The notes beneath the pieces were generated by a model. That model saw only the letters and a program-made list of their open reading frames with translations. It was not told the origin of the DNA and did not search any database. A program made the position numbers and the translations under genes. Below are positions 54,532-64,000 of a DNA stretch of 64,000 bases, piece after piece. The stretch's first letter is position 1. Each line of letters starts with the position of its first letter. The stretch is from Patella vulgata (taxonomy: Eukaryota > Mollusca > Gastropoda > Patellidae), in the NCBI RefSeq assembly GCF_932274485.2, contig NC_065883.2, forward strand, positions 17,110,222 through 17,174,221, written 5' to 3'.

Positions 54532-54788
54532 CTTCAAGTATCATACGGTCTGTCATTAAGTCAGCTAGCGGGGTTTCGATTCCCCGGTTGTACGTGGCAA
54601 GGAGTAGGGTCGCCTGTCCAACCTCGTTAGTTTTCTCCTGGTCCTCCGTTTTTTTCCTCCCACTGCTAAAGACCCCTACGCGCAAGCGAATTATTGAAAT
54701 AAAATTGAACCATGTGTTAGTCCCGAAATGGCCTAGTTTGTGTCGAGTGGACGTTAAAGCCCATCTCTCTCTCTCTCTCTCTCTCTCT
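54532..54788 (+). mobile_element. SINE-II copy
   Basis: Plus orientation: TCATACGGTCTGTCATTAAG, GGTTTCGATTCCCCGG, full core, TACGCGCAAGCGAATTATTG, GGACGTTAAAGCCCAT and a TC tail. CCATTGC lies on both sides as a possible target duplication. Confidence 0.92.
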
Positions 54789-55104
54789 CCATTGCCTTAA
54801 GTCAATGGACGCATGAAGCGTAAGACAGGTTTGTTTTTATGACGTTTGTTCCACAGATCCTATTTGATTAACCTCACCTACAGTAGTATAAATATACAAT
54901 TTCAAAAAAATTAAAATGGTGGAGGCTATTTGTACACGATAAGATCGCGGCTATTGTACGTATTTACTTTGAGCAAGAATTCTACTACAATATTCTTAAT
55001 ACAGTTATTAGTTTATTGCATCAAAGATAACAATATTATTAATTATGGGCGATCATTGTCTTTAGTCAAGCTTAGTATTTCTATTAAACCCATATCCGTT
55101 ATAC

Positions 55105-55165
55105 ACCAAGCCCGTCTTCATCAGCTCGGTCGGGCGTTAAACCCCATGACATTTTATTTCCATCC
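55105..55165 (+). mobile_element. SINE-I 3' end fragment
   Basis: CCCGTCTTCATCAGCTCGG and GGCGTTAAACCCCATGACAT only. Confidence 0.65.
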
Positions 55166-55184
55166 TTATTTAATTAAAGATAAC

Positions 55185-55542
55185 GAACTGGTCGTCCTTG
55201 CTATAATAGTTCAAAAATAGATAATTATAATGCAAAATGAATATATTGATAATTTCATTCAAATTACGTTATTCTGAGCGAAGTTATCACTGTTTGAAGT
55301 TTTGACAAGATGTGGCTTAGATCGTTTGTTATCGTAGCCATGACACTTTTTAATCGAGACTAAGCCTCGATTCACAATTTTTAAATTAAATCATTAAATG
55401 GCGATCGAATTTCAATCCATTAATACTCCGTTATTTGATGGCCTAGGCAGTTGATTATAGGCTTGCAATGTGAATAAATGTCTGAATAATAGTTAATATA
55501 ACATTTGAAGCCAAAATAGCTCTTACATAATCCATGTTTAAG
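55185..55542. mobile_element. MITE-1-like, diverged subfamily
   Basis: Interior shares AAAATGAATATA and GAGCGAAGTTAT words with 46039-46409. The right end is CTTACATAATCCATGTTTAA. The left end is poorly defined. Confidence 0.5.
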
Positions 55543-56905
55543 CTTATAAATTTGTAATCCATTGTAATCAAAGTTTTAGTAGCATAGCAGAGGCATTAAA
55601 GAGTTAGAATTCCAAAGTGACTGTATCAAGTCATGAAAATATATTCAATGGTCATCCCGGTTTCAAGAGGAAGTCCAGGAGCGCCGCGGACAGAATTTGC
55701 GACTAGAGGAAGTGGAAGTGTGTAAATGTTTGTGTCTATTGCAAGTCAGCAATTACCTACAATTATTTAATGATGCACCCGCTAGCCCATATTTACTTGA
55801 AAATGATTTACTATCACAGCCCACGTTAGTATTGGTACATGTCAAGTTGATCTAATTCGCGAATCTATATATATAAGTTTACAATTGAAGCAGATACATG
55901 CGCCCACGCCACGCCACCACCCTCTACACACCACCACCACAACACCAACAACAACAACACCAACAACACAACAAACAACAACACCCATTTAGCTAGAGAC
56001 ACCACATCGACATGCCTTCTAAGCACAATGGTCCATGTCCCCTGTTTATATATGCGTTGCTACGACTTGATAAATTGGTCTCGAGATACTAACCCACATT
56101 TCCGCTACTGTCAACTATTCTTGTTAATCGCCAAAGGAACAATGGAAATGAACTACCATCTATAACTAGATTTGGCAACTGCACTTGTTAATGTTGGCAG
56201 CCGCGGACCATAATAATCATTGTTAATCACGAAGTTGCCCCAGTGTTAAACGTCCAACAAGCCAGATTAACACGCCGATGTGGTGAGATGCATAAGAGAT
56301 CTCACCGATGTAAGAGTACTCTCCTGAGACAATAGACTGTTCTACTCCGGGGCAAGTAGACATTTGCCCCGACACCCCCCAATGGGCTGAATCCATAAGT
56401 GGCCACACAGAGGCACCCATCCTTTCAAACTAACAATGGTACCGGGAAGTGCTGTTTTAATGACGTTTTTTTGGCAAGACAAGTGACCGGTGTTCGACCG
56501 GAGTGGGAAACTCTGGGCTAGTCAAAAATCTCCCTGTTGTCCGTTTTATTTTTGCTGCGGTTACAAAGCTTTTTGGCAATACAGCGCCAGAGCCTATTGA
56601 GTTCAAGGGGATGATAGATATAAAGCACATTTGAAAACAAATGTATACAATACAATATAAGTTTTTATATAGTATATTTAACTTTCCACGTAGAAAACAT
56701 TTTATGTCGAATTACGATATTCTTATTACATTTATAACAACACATTTTCAGCTGAAATTTAGGACTTGGTAGATTTTTATTAATGCATTTCTTTACACCT
56801 CATTTAACAGGTTGAAAAAGTATTCACTGCCCTTTCATATGTACAAGATTATATAAAATTATCACACGTCATTTCCGCTCTTCCCTTTCATATAGAGTTA
56901 ACACC
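55543..56905. other. stretch with a CAC/CAA microsatellite, no gene supported
   Basis: 55895-55985 is a compound CACCA/CAACA microsatellite. 56150-56520 has moderately high GC and looks different from its surroundings (GAGATCTCACCGATGTAAGA), possibly an old insertion, but no family recognised. Confidence 0.35.
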
Positions 56906-56911
56906 CTTAAT

Positions 56912-57183
56912 TCAGTTTATGAAATTATGGTCGCTGTACTTATTCCGATTAGAATTAGATCTCATTAAAATAAACATGGACGTTCTTTGCTCAGAGTCTG
57001 TCGGTTTTTCTTTCACTGATTTGTGTTCTGTGATATATGATGCCCGTTTACCAATTACACTATAAACACAACAGGTACATCGCTGGTGATAATTGGCGAT
57101 TGAGATACAGGCATTACACTTACAAGAAGGTGATGCAAGGGTTATGTTCAGATCACATAACAGCCCTGTCACCATAAGGCAAT
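56912..57183 (-). CDS. last exon of an unrecognised Cys-rich secreted precursor
   Basis: After the acceptor TTATTTATTACAG (minus strand) the frame reads CLMVTGLLCDLNITLASPSC, then KCNACISIANYHQRCTCCVY and SVIGKRASY, ending in a Ser/Asn/Arg-rich tail and a TGA. Eight cysteines lie in about 40 residues. The Gly-Lys-Arg is the classic amidation plus dibasic cleavage site of neuropeptide precursors. The exon needs one incoming base, so the upstream exon with the expected signal peptide is missing; the stretch to the right holds no clear match. The neuropeptide idea is inference; a small cysteine-rich extracellular domain is the alternative. Confidence 0.5.
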
Positions 57184-57264
57184 CTGTAATAAATAAAAGA
57201 TATTGTAAGTACATTCGTTAACCAGATCTTATATTTGTGCTATTACGTCTTTAATTTCCTTTTT

Positions 57265-57362
57265 TGAGTAGTCGTTCGGGTGTCGCGTTAAAGTTCCCCT
57301 GACCGTTGGGAATCGAAATAAGGGTAGACCATGGCGTTAGACCTCATTTCATCTCATTGTAT
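57265..57362 (+). mobile_element. SINE-I fragment
   Basis: GTAGTCGTTCGGGTGTCGC, CCTGACCGTTGGGAATCG and GGCGTTAGACCTCATTTC; most of the middle is deleted. Confidence 0.65.
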
Positions 57363-57380
57363 CTTAAATAAGGTATCTTG

Positions 57381-57738
57381 TTAAAGGGACAATAACACTC
57401 TTGCTGGCTTGACAGCTCCAGAAAATAAAAAATAGCCTTATTCTAAGTACTAGATGTGTTAGGGTTCTACCTCTTGTGTAAATAATTATCCATTAAATCC
57501 TATTTTACTTGTCCAGAGGGTTCAAAAATATTTTAAAATCCAAGTCACATTTGAAAAGCTTTAAGTCAGGCTTTTCAAATCATTTAGATGAATTTTTCCA
57601 ATTTTTTAAATTAGGTGTGTTAAGATGAAATTTGTATCATCAATTAATTGGAATATTGTAAAATAGTACAATTTGTTGACCAGAATAAAGATTGGGACAT
57701 ATTATTCAGTTACAACAAGAGTGGTATTGAGCCTTTAA
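57381..57738. mobile_element. MITE-2, TTAA-flanked
   Basis: Left TTAAAGGGACAATAACACTC and, inverted at the right end, TTAAAGGCTCAATACCACTC, followed in both cases by TTG; about 23 bp of terminal inverted repeat. 358 bp including TTAA. Unrelated inside to MITE-1 and MITE-3. Confidence 0.88.
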
Positions 57739-58222
57739 ACATGTAGGTCTGATCTTGTTGTGATGATATGTGATGTATTCACCATAAATGTGTGGACAAT
57801 TCACTAAGTATGTTATTTGTGTCTAAAAATTACTGAAAAGCATAAGATTTTATTTATACTACTTGGAAATCAATTAAATCTTTGATATTTGGAGGGTTTT
57901 GGAGAATCATTTAACCCGATTATATCACAGTAGTATTAAATTAATTATTTTTCTTTACACTAAAATGAAATATGAATAACTTTGTTCAACAGCTTCAATA
58001 ATGTATGAGAATTTAAAGTAGATGATCGTCATTTGAGGATTTTGAATCTCATGTAAACTACGACTGGCTGAAAGTCAAAGCCCTAGAAAGGAATATAAGT
58101 ACAGTAATGGCCCAGTTCGTTCAGTATTTACAAAGATATGATAGATTACAAATGTCGCAATACGGCATCCTCTGTAGACATCTATTCAATCCCGTACCAC
58201 CTATAAATACTGAATAAACCTT
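57739..58222. other. AT-rich stretch, nothing recognised
   Basis: No repeat family or frame supported. Confidence 0.3.
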
Positions 58223-58232
58223 CCAGAGACCT

Positions 58233-58675
58233 GGGGATCGCGGAAATGAAATGGGGTTTAACGTCCTACTGTTCTGGTCCTATACTGGGCTAATGAAGAC
58301 GGGCATACGTGGCTAAGTGGGTAAGACGCTGGCTCGCTAGCCTGGAGGTCGGGTGTTCGATCCCTGCATTGACTGAGAAAGTTCATCCAGATTTTCCGGC
58401 GTGCCCCCCCCCCCCTTGTCATTGATGCAGGACGGAGAGCCTGCCATAGACAGCTGTCTAGTCGTTCGGGTGGGACGAAAAACCAAGATCCCGTGTACAC
58501 ATTGGCGTGCACGTAAAATATCCCTTGACAGTTGGAATTCGATACAAGAGTAGGCCGTAGTGCCGCTGTCCGGACAAAATGTCACTCCTAGCTCTCTGTA
58601 TGGCTTATGCCCGTCTTTATTAGCCCAGTTCGGAGCAGAACAGTAGGACTATAAACCCCATTTCATTTCATTTCT
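58233..58675 (+). mobile_element. SINE-I with an inverted 3' piece inside its head
   Basis: Flanked by direct CCAGAGACCT at 58223-58232 and 58676-58685. It starts with the SINE-I head GGGGATCGCG, is interrupted at 58243 by 67 bp of SINE-I 3' end in inverted orientation (GAAATGAAATGGGGTTTAAC to GACGGGCATACG), then resumes at 58310 with TGGCTAAGTGGGTAAG and runs complete to the tail. Confidence 0.9.
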
Positions 58676-58689
58676 CCAGAGACCTTGTT

Positions 58690-59683
58690 TAATACGACTT
58701 AATCCGAGCTAGGATATTATCTACCGTTGCTATTTTCATTTCTTAATTAAATGTTAAATAGTCAGTCTGAATACATCTGAGCGATGGAAATTTAAATATT
58801 TTCCGATAAAAGTATGGTCAAGATCGACGACTTTATCAACATGTAGAAATATTTGTGGTCGCTTTGTTTTCGATGAATAAGTTCGACCTAATTGTACTTC
58901 TATACACTTTAATCAGCCAATAAGATCTCAATGTCGTCCCCAATGACGTGATTCCCGAAGGGGTACAAGGAGGAGAGATCAGATCCAGGGACATTTATTT
59001 TAGTTACTTCACATTTTTTCTTCTTCTATTCATACTATGACGCACAGAGGAAATAAAACTTTGTGGTTGAGATCAAAAGATTAGACGTTTTTAAGTCAAT
59101 ACTAATTTCATCGGTTTTTGGTTTATATGCACCGTTTTTCAATTTTATGTAATTTTTATGGGTATCCTTCAGACATGATTTTTTTTTTAAAAGTTAGTAT
59201 TATTCCGTATACTCAAGTAGGAGCGTTATTATGTTCCAATGTCTCGACCAATCAAATTGCTTATCGCTCTGCTTACAGAAAATGCTCATTATCGGACGTA
59301 GTCAAGGTATTGATGTAATAAAACTATACACCAAGTTTCATCACTATCACTTTATTAGAACTAAAGTTATCGTCTCCCAAAGCATCAACCAATCAAATTG
59401 TTTATCTCTGTTTAACCTAAGCCGAAAATGCTCATCTTCGAACTCCATCAAGCCATCGACCTAATAAGCATTCTAGCTCAATTAGAAGGAGAGTTAATCA
59501 ATTCTTGTGTCCCAAAATGTGTGACGGACAGACATACAGGCGGAATTATCTTTCATGATTCCGCCAATACTGGTACTATTTAAGTCACCGATCCTCATTT
59601 GTGAAATTATTAATCCTTAGCAAACTGCAATTATGAGAGAATGGTTCCAAGTTTTAAAGGTCAAAAATTGTTTCAGAGAGTGG

Positions 59684-59690
<7 letters not shown>
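58690..59690. other. stretch with a degraded two-unit repeat
   Basis: GACCAATCAAATTGCTTATC (59246) and AACCAATCAAATTGTTTATC (59387) are each followed by GAAAATGCTCAT-ATCGGAC/CTTCGAAC, so about 140-bp units are repeated twice. 59515-59580 holds a GTGACGGACAGACATACAGG stretch related to 53300. No gene supported. Confidence 0.45.
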
Positions 59691-59717
<27 letters not shown>

Positions 59718-59805
59718 GAGAGAGAGAGAGATTTGGTTGTTCGAGCCCGTCCTCATCAGCTCAATCGGTGCAGACCAGTAGGACGTTAAACTCCATTTCA
59801 CTTGG
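59690..59805 (+). mobile_element. GA microsatellite followed by a SINE-I 3' end
   Basis: GA run at 59690-59731, then GAGCCCGTCCTCATCAGCTC and AGGACGTTAAACTCCATTTC. The GA run may be the tail of a lost SINE-II. Confidence 0.65.
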
Positions 59806-59984
59806 TTGTTCGTTCGATACAATTTATTTCAGCAGCACTCGAGACCACTCCACTTAACAGAAAAGAAATAAACGGCTAGGAAAGTAGTGTGTTTATTACG
59901 TCTGTCAAATGGTATAAAATTTTTGTTACAAATTAAACAATCACAAAATTTGACTATTTTCGGCGTAACACATAATATATTTCA

Positions 59985-60658
59985 TTAACGACGCATTATG
60001 CATGGGCTAAATCTGCCTATCATATTGCAGGTCTTTTTTCTGGCTTCAAATATTATCTCAATTATTATTTAAATATTTATTCACATGGCATTCCCATACT
60101 TAACTTGTTAACTTACTGTTATAGACCATCAGATGGCACACATGTTGGATGGATTAGAACATTCGCGCCATATTATTGGTTAACGATATCACTAAATAAA
60201 TGAATGAATCAAATGTAAATGTGTATTAACGGCCAACCGGGACAATGAAGTCATATGCCATATGCCATAAAATGTGCTATTAGGGATTAGGGAAGTTTTT
60301 CCCTGGGACTGTCAAAGGTTCTTACACGAGACCTAGGTGTGTGTGTGTGTGGGTGTGTGTGGGAGGGGAGGTCTTCCCACCCGAACGACTAGATGCTGTT
60401 ATTTGCTAGGCCCTCTCTGCACCTCGGATGATAAGGCAGAATCATGCCGATAAATCCCGGGGAAAAACCTTCTTGGCAAGCGCCGGGATCGAACCCCGGA
60501 TACCATGATTAGAGATCCGGCGCCCTATACCTACTGCGTTATATTGGCTACCCAATCCATTTAAGATCTGACAATCGAGACTTCCGTTATTATCTATTTT
60601 TAAACTATGTGAGCAAGAACGACCAGCCCCTATCTAAATCTTACACAATGCATATTGA
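59985..60658. mobile_element. MITE-1 copy carrying a SINE-I
   Basis: Left TTAACGACGCATTATGCATG, right CACAATGCATATTGAA. The interior GGGCTAAATCTGCCTAT and GCAGGTC words match MITE-1. A SINE occupies 60225-60555. Confidence 0.65.
60225..60555 (-). mobile_element. SINE-I copy, old, inside MITE-1
   Basis: Minus orientation: GGCCAACCGGGACAATGAAG, GTGCTATTAGGG, CCCACCCGAACGACTAGATG, CGCCGGGATCGAACCCCGG and a head ending GGCTACCC. A GT microsatellite (60335-60361) has grown in the middle. Confidence 0.7.
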
Positions 60659-60908
60659 ACTGAGAGTTAGTTGAAAATAACGCAAAAATACTCACAAATA
60701 AACGATCGTATCATTGTAGATGATATGTGGAATAAATCAGTCTTCAAAGATTTGGTTCATACTCCGGCAACTTTTTGAATTCTTAACCGCCCCATCAGAA
60801 TGAATGACAAGAATCTAAAGAACATATTCTCTATATATGGCAAAGAGACACCAAGAAAAAATCTAATAACGTGGGATGTTGCGAATGTTCGCTTTGTTTC
60901 ATACTTAC

Positions 60909-61020
60909 ATTGTCAAATGAATTATTTTTTCCCACTTTATAAAGAAGACTGGGGGGATTCTTTAGCTTTTCAGATGTTGCTATGCTACAGTTACTATGCG
61001 ATGCTCCTTTGGATGTTAAG
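60909..61020 (-). CDS. candidate internal exon, weak
   Basis: Minus strand between the acceptor CACTATTGTTAG and the donor GTAAGTATG: the frame SKGASHSNCSIATSEKLKN continues to PPSLLYKVGKNNSFDN. It ends in phase 0, so it cannot join directly to the exon at 57183. It could be an upstream exon of the same gene with another exon between. Confidence 0.22.
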
Positions 61021-61037
61021 CTAACAATAGTGTTTGA

Positions 61038-61280
61038 TTGAAGTACCTATGCATTGTGTTCATGATGAAAACAGTTTTGTATTTTAGAGACAGGCTGACA
61101 AAATTAAAAGAAACACAGACCAAAAAAGCCATTTTTAAAAAGGACGTGACGTGGGCAATGTTAGCTATCTTCATTATCTTCATTTTAGTTTCTCAGACAG
61201 AATGTGGTGCAAGGCCCCTAAACAATCCTTCCCACCTATTTTTTTTTTTTTATAGAGAAATACACTTTATATACATGTAG
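61038..61280 (+). CDS. short frame with a hydrophobic segment, weak
   Basis: The frame contains KKAIFKKDVTWAMLAIFIIF and ILVSQTECGARPLN. It could be a signal peptide starting at the internal Met (61158), or the sixth helix of a degraded G-protein-coupled receptor (basic loop, helix, then QT). The right half runs into the duplicated repeat block at 61206, so any gene here is broken or the fit is chance. Confidence 0.22.
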   Translation: MKYLCIVFMMKTVLYFRDRLTKLKETQTKKAIFKKDVTWAMLAIFIIFILVSQTECGARPLNNPSHLFFFFYREIHFIYM

Positions 61281-61912
61281 ATATTACTGGACTTAATGTC
61301 ACTGTATATATTCAACTGGAGGGAGCCTTGAATTTAAATTGAATAAATGACCTAGTTTGTGTCAAGTGGACGTTAAACCCCATCTCTCTCTCTCTCTCTC
61401 TCTCGCTCTCTCCAATTCTTTCTAATGTGGATACAAGTATCAAAATTGGCACACAAATAGTCCCTGGGGGCTAATCTTTTGAAAAAGACAATTATCCATG
61501 ATGGAGGATATTATCGGGCAACGAAATATCATTTATTGAGATAAAATCACGCCAAATTGTCCTATTTATTTTAACTTTCATCCAAATCGGACAAAAATTA
61601 TGGACTTAAAGGGGCCAAAAACCTTTGGACAGTTCACATTTGGCGTAAATGGCAAGAGTAAAAGAGAACTTATTTCGAATTCCAACTACCAAGGGCTCTT
61701 TTACACGCACGCGAATGTATACATTGGACCTTGTTTTTTTGTCCCATCCGACATATTCTTGTCAGGCCAGCAGTTCTTTACCACTCTGACAAGGGGAAAT
61801 CACGCTGGAAAATACAGAGGAACATTTTAGGCCAACACCGCGAGCGAACTATTGAGCTCCTGGTTAGCGACCCAAAGACAGGGGCCATATTCCAAGAAAA
61901 AAACGGACACCT
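61206..61912 (+). repeat. tandem duplication, unit 1 (707 bp)
   Basis: Starts GGTGCAAGGCCCCTAAACAA and ends CGGACACCT. Contains a SINE-II 3' end (GACCTAGTTTGTGTCAAGTG, TC tail at 61383-61412) and a SINE-I middle and head piece in minus sense (61675-61875). A 77-codon frame at 61600 is repeat-derived. Confidence 0.95.
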
Positions 61913-62618
61913 GGTGCAAGGCCCCTAAACAATCCTTCCCACCTATTTTTTTTTTTTTTTTAGAGAAATACACTTTATATACATGTAGATATTACTGGAC
62001 TTAATGTCACTGTATATATTCAACTGGAGGGAGCCTTGAATTTAAATTGAATAAATGACCTAGTTTGTGTCAAGTGGACGTTAAACCCCATCTCTCTCTC
62101 TCTCTCTCTCGCTCTCTCCAATTCTTTCTAATGTGGATACAAGTATCAAAATTGGCACACAAATAGTCCCTGGGGGCTAATCTTTTGAAAAAGACAATTA
62201 TCCATGATGGAGGATATTATCGGGCAACGAAATATCATTTATTGAGATAAAATCACGCCAAATTGTCCTATTTATTTTAACTTTCATCCAAATCGGACAA
62301 AAATTATGGACTTAAAGGGGCCAAAAACCTTTGGACAGTTCACATTTGGCGTAAATGGCAAGAGTAAAAGAGAACTTATTTCGAATTCCAACTACCAAGG
62401 GCTCTTTTACACGCACGCGAATGTATACATTGGACCTTGTTTTTTTGTCCCATCCGACATATTCTTGTCAGGCCAGCAGTTCTTTACCACTCTGACAAGG
62501 GGAAATCACGCTGGAAAATACAGAGGAACATTTTAGGCCAACACCGCGAGCGAACTATTGAGCTCCTGGTTAGCGACCCAAAGACAGGGGCCATATTCCA
62601 AGAAAAAAACGGACACCT
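61913..62618 (+). repeat. tandem duplication, unit 2 (706 bp)
   Basis: As far as I could compare, identical to unit 1 apart from the T run near the start (13 T then ATAGAG against 16 T then AGAG) and one TC unit fewer in the tail. After it the sequence diverges with GTGTAACTATTAG. Confidence 0.95.
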
Positions 62619-62639
62619 GTGTAACTATTAGTGCTTGTA

Positions 62640-63115
62640 TCACCGTGCTACGATATATCGAGAACTCAAAAATGAAATGAAAATAAAACAATGAGAAGTA
62701 CTGATCAAATATGTATGGACTGCATCCAGTCCAATTTATCGCTAGTACCTGCCACATTGCCAAGTACAGGATGGGAGAGTGGGGGGGGGTCGTCTTTATT
62801 TAATTTAATCCTTATAAAATTAAGCCTTTAGTTGATTCGGTAGGTCGGCTCGGTTGCTAATTGCAAGCCGTTTCTAAAGCTGGAAACAATAGGTGACTAC
62901 TGTCAATCATATCAAGAAACTTCTGATCCGTCGGCTCAGTCTTAAAACCCAACCCATCTAAAAATAAGACCTGGCATAATTTAATACATCAAATGATGTA
63001 TCAGCATCAACCCAGTTAATAAAGGCGTGTTCACGAGGGAAATGTGGTTTGTGATATACATTATGTAAACTGGTAAACGTTATTCTTAGACGATAGCCAC
63101 GTGGTATACGCTCAC
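62640..63115. other. spacer, nothing recognised
   Basis: Includes a G run at 62782-62790. No coding frame or repeat family supported. Confidence 0.3.
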
Positions 63116-64000
63116 CTCTTATAACCTATTTACTACCAACCAAATTTGAAAAACTATTTGTTACAAACTAAAGCCTCTATCGCGTTTACATTGTTTCGGC
63201 AAAGAGATGGAAAACCCATGAACGGAAGAATGTGAATTATGAATATCGATAGGGATCGATGACCGAATACTTCAAGCGAAATATGAAAAAGATCCATATT
63301 CAAATAACTTTTATCTTGTTCACAAGGTTTTTCGGAAAAAAATCCGTATTCAAATGGCCTTTATCGCGTTCACAAGGTTTTTGGGAAAACGAAGGCATAA
63401 CACCGGAACGGAAAGTCGCGGAACGCTGAATATCGATAGGGTTTATCCACTCATAACCCCAATGCTTCCCACCAAATTTGAAAGAAATCCGTTAAAAGCT
63501 ATATATCACCAGAACGGAAAGTCCCGGTACACTGTATATCGATACGGTGTCCCTCTCATGACCACAATGCTTCACAACAAATTTGAAAACAATCCGTCGA
63601 AAACTGTAACCTATATCGCATTCACAAGGTTTTCGACAAAGGGGGGATTGCTACGGAGGAGAACATTGTGAAAATCCGATAAGGTTCATTCTTTCATGAT
63701 CCCAATGCTTACAACCAAATTTGAAAAAAATTGTTGAAAAATGTAGCCTCTATCGCTATCACAATGTTTTCGGCAAAGGCGAAATAACCCCGTTCATGGC
63801 CAGAATGCTTCACACCGAAAAGTGTAGTCTATATCGCGTTCACAAGGTTTTTAGGAAAAGGGAATAACTCCGGCACAATAGTCGCGGAACGCTGAAAATC
63901 GATCGGATTCGCCCTCTCATAATCACGATGCTTCACGCCAAATTTGACTAGAATCCGTCGAAAACTACAGCCTCCGTCATAATGGTATATTCTTCTGTTG
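63116..64000. repeat. degenerate tandem array, runs off the window
   Basis: Recurring words in the same order: CCAAATTTGAAA, AATCCGTCGAAAACT, CTATATCGCGTTCACAAGG, TTTTCGGCAAAG, GGAACGGAAAGTCGCGGAAC, ATCGATAGG and a TCATGA/CATAA-CCCAATGCTTC word. Units of roughly 120-170 bp, about six visible, strongly diverged and with internal losses. It continues past the right edge. Confidence 0.75.

Noticed and set aside
61600-62536. Two identical 76-residue frames as a duplicated gene
   Set aside because: The frames consist largely of a SINE-I fragment inside the 707-bp duplication.

Overview
This window looks like a piece of a nuclear genome from an invertebrate, most likely a mollusc. That is inferred from intron-split metazoan genes (an Abl-interactor gene and a PP2C-like gene), low gene density, AT-rich introns, and dense short interspersed repeats with tRNA-like heads. 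Nothing bacterial, and no CRISPR array, rRNA gene or intact tRNA gene, was seen. Species cannot be named from the sequence alone.

Layout. 1-3065 (+): minisatellites, then the last coding exon of a PP2C-like phosphatase-domain gene whose earlier exons lie outside the window. 7091-16014 (-): a multi-exon gene for a type II single-pass membrane protein that I do not recognise, with a cysteine-rich last exon; 19862-19909 may be a first exon of the same or a neighbouring gene. 24848-34570 (-): a complete Abi gene in six coding exons, predicting 413 residues (WAVE-complex subunit with a C-terminal SH3 domain). 40850-42500 (-), 49041-49141 (-), 60909-61020 (-) and 61038-61280 (+): isolated exon-like stretches with weak support. 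56912-57183 (-): the last exon of an unrecognised cysteine-rich precursor with a Gly-Lys-Arg site.

The rest is repeat landscape. Two tRNA-headed SINE families dominate. SINE-I has a tail of ATTTC repeats. SINE-II has a TC-repeat tail and a core containing CCTCCGGTTTCCTCCCAC. Both end in almost the same 3' motif before the tail, and a third family (SINE-III) has a related one. Several copies carry clear target-site duplications. DNA transposon derivatives include TTAA-flanked MITEs of three families, a hAT MITE with a perfect 8-bp duplication, a 1.4-kb foldback-like element, and two inverted copies of a PIF/Harbinger derivative lying in introns of Abi, one with recognisable transposase remnants. 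There are also several tandem arrays, a nearly perfect 707-bp tandem duplication, and a degenerate repeat array running off the right end.

The genes do not form a functional cluster. The most interesting interplay is between repeats and genes: a MITE ends 25 bp before the PP2C-like splice acceptor, and the inverted Harbinger copies bracket two Abi exons.
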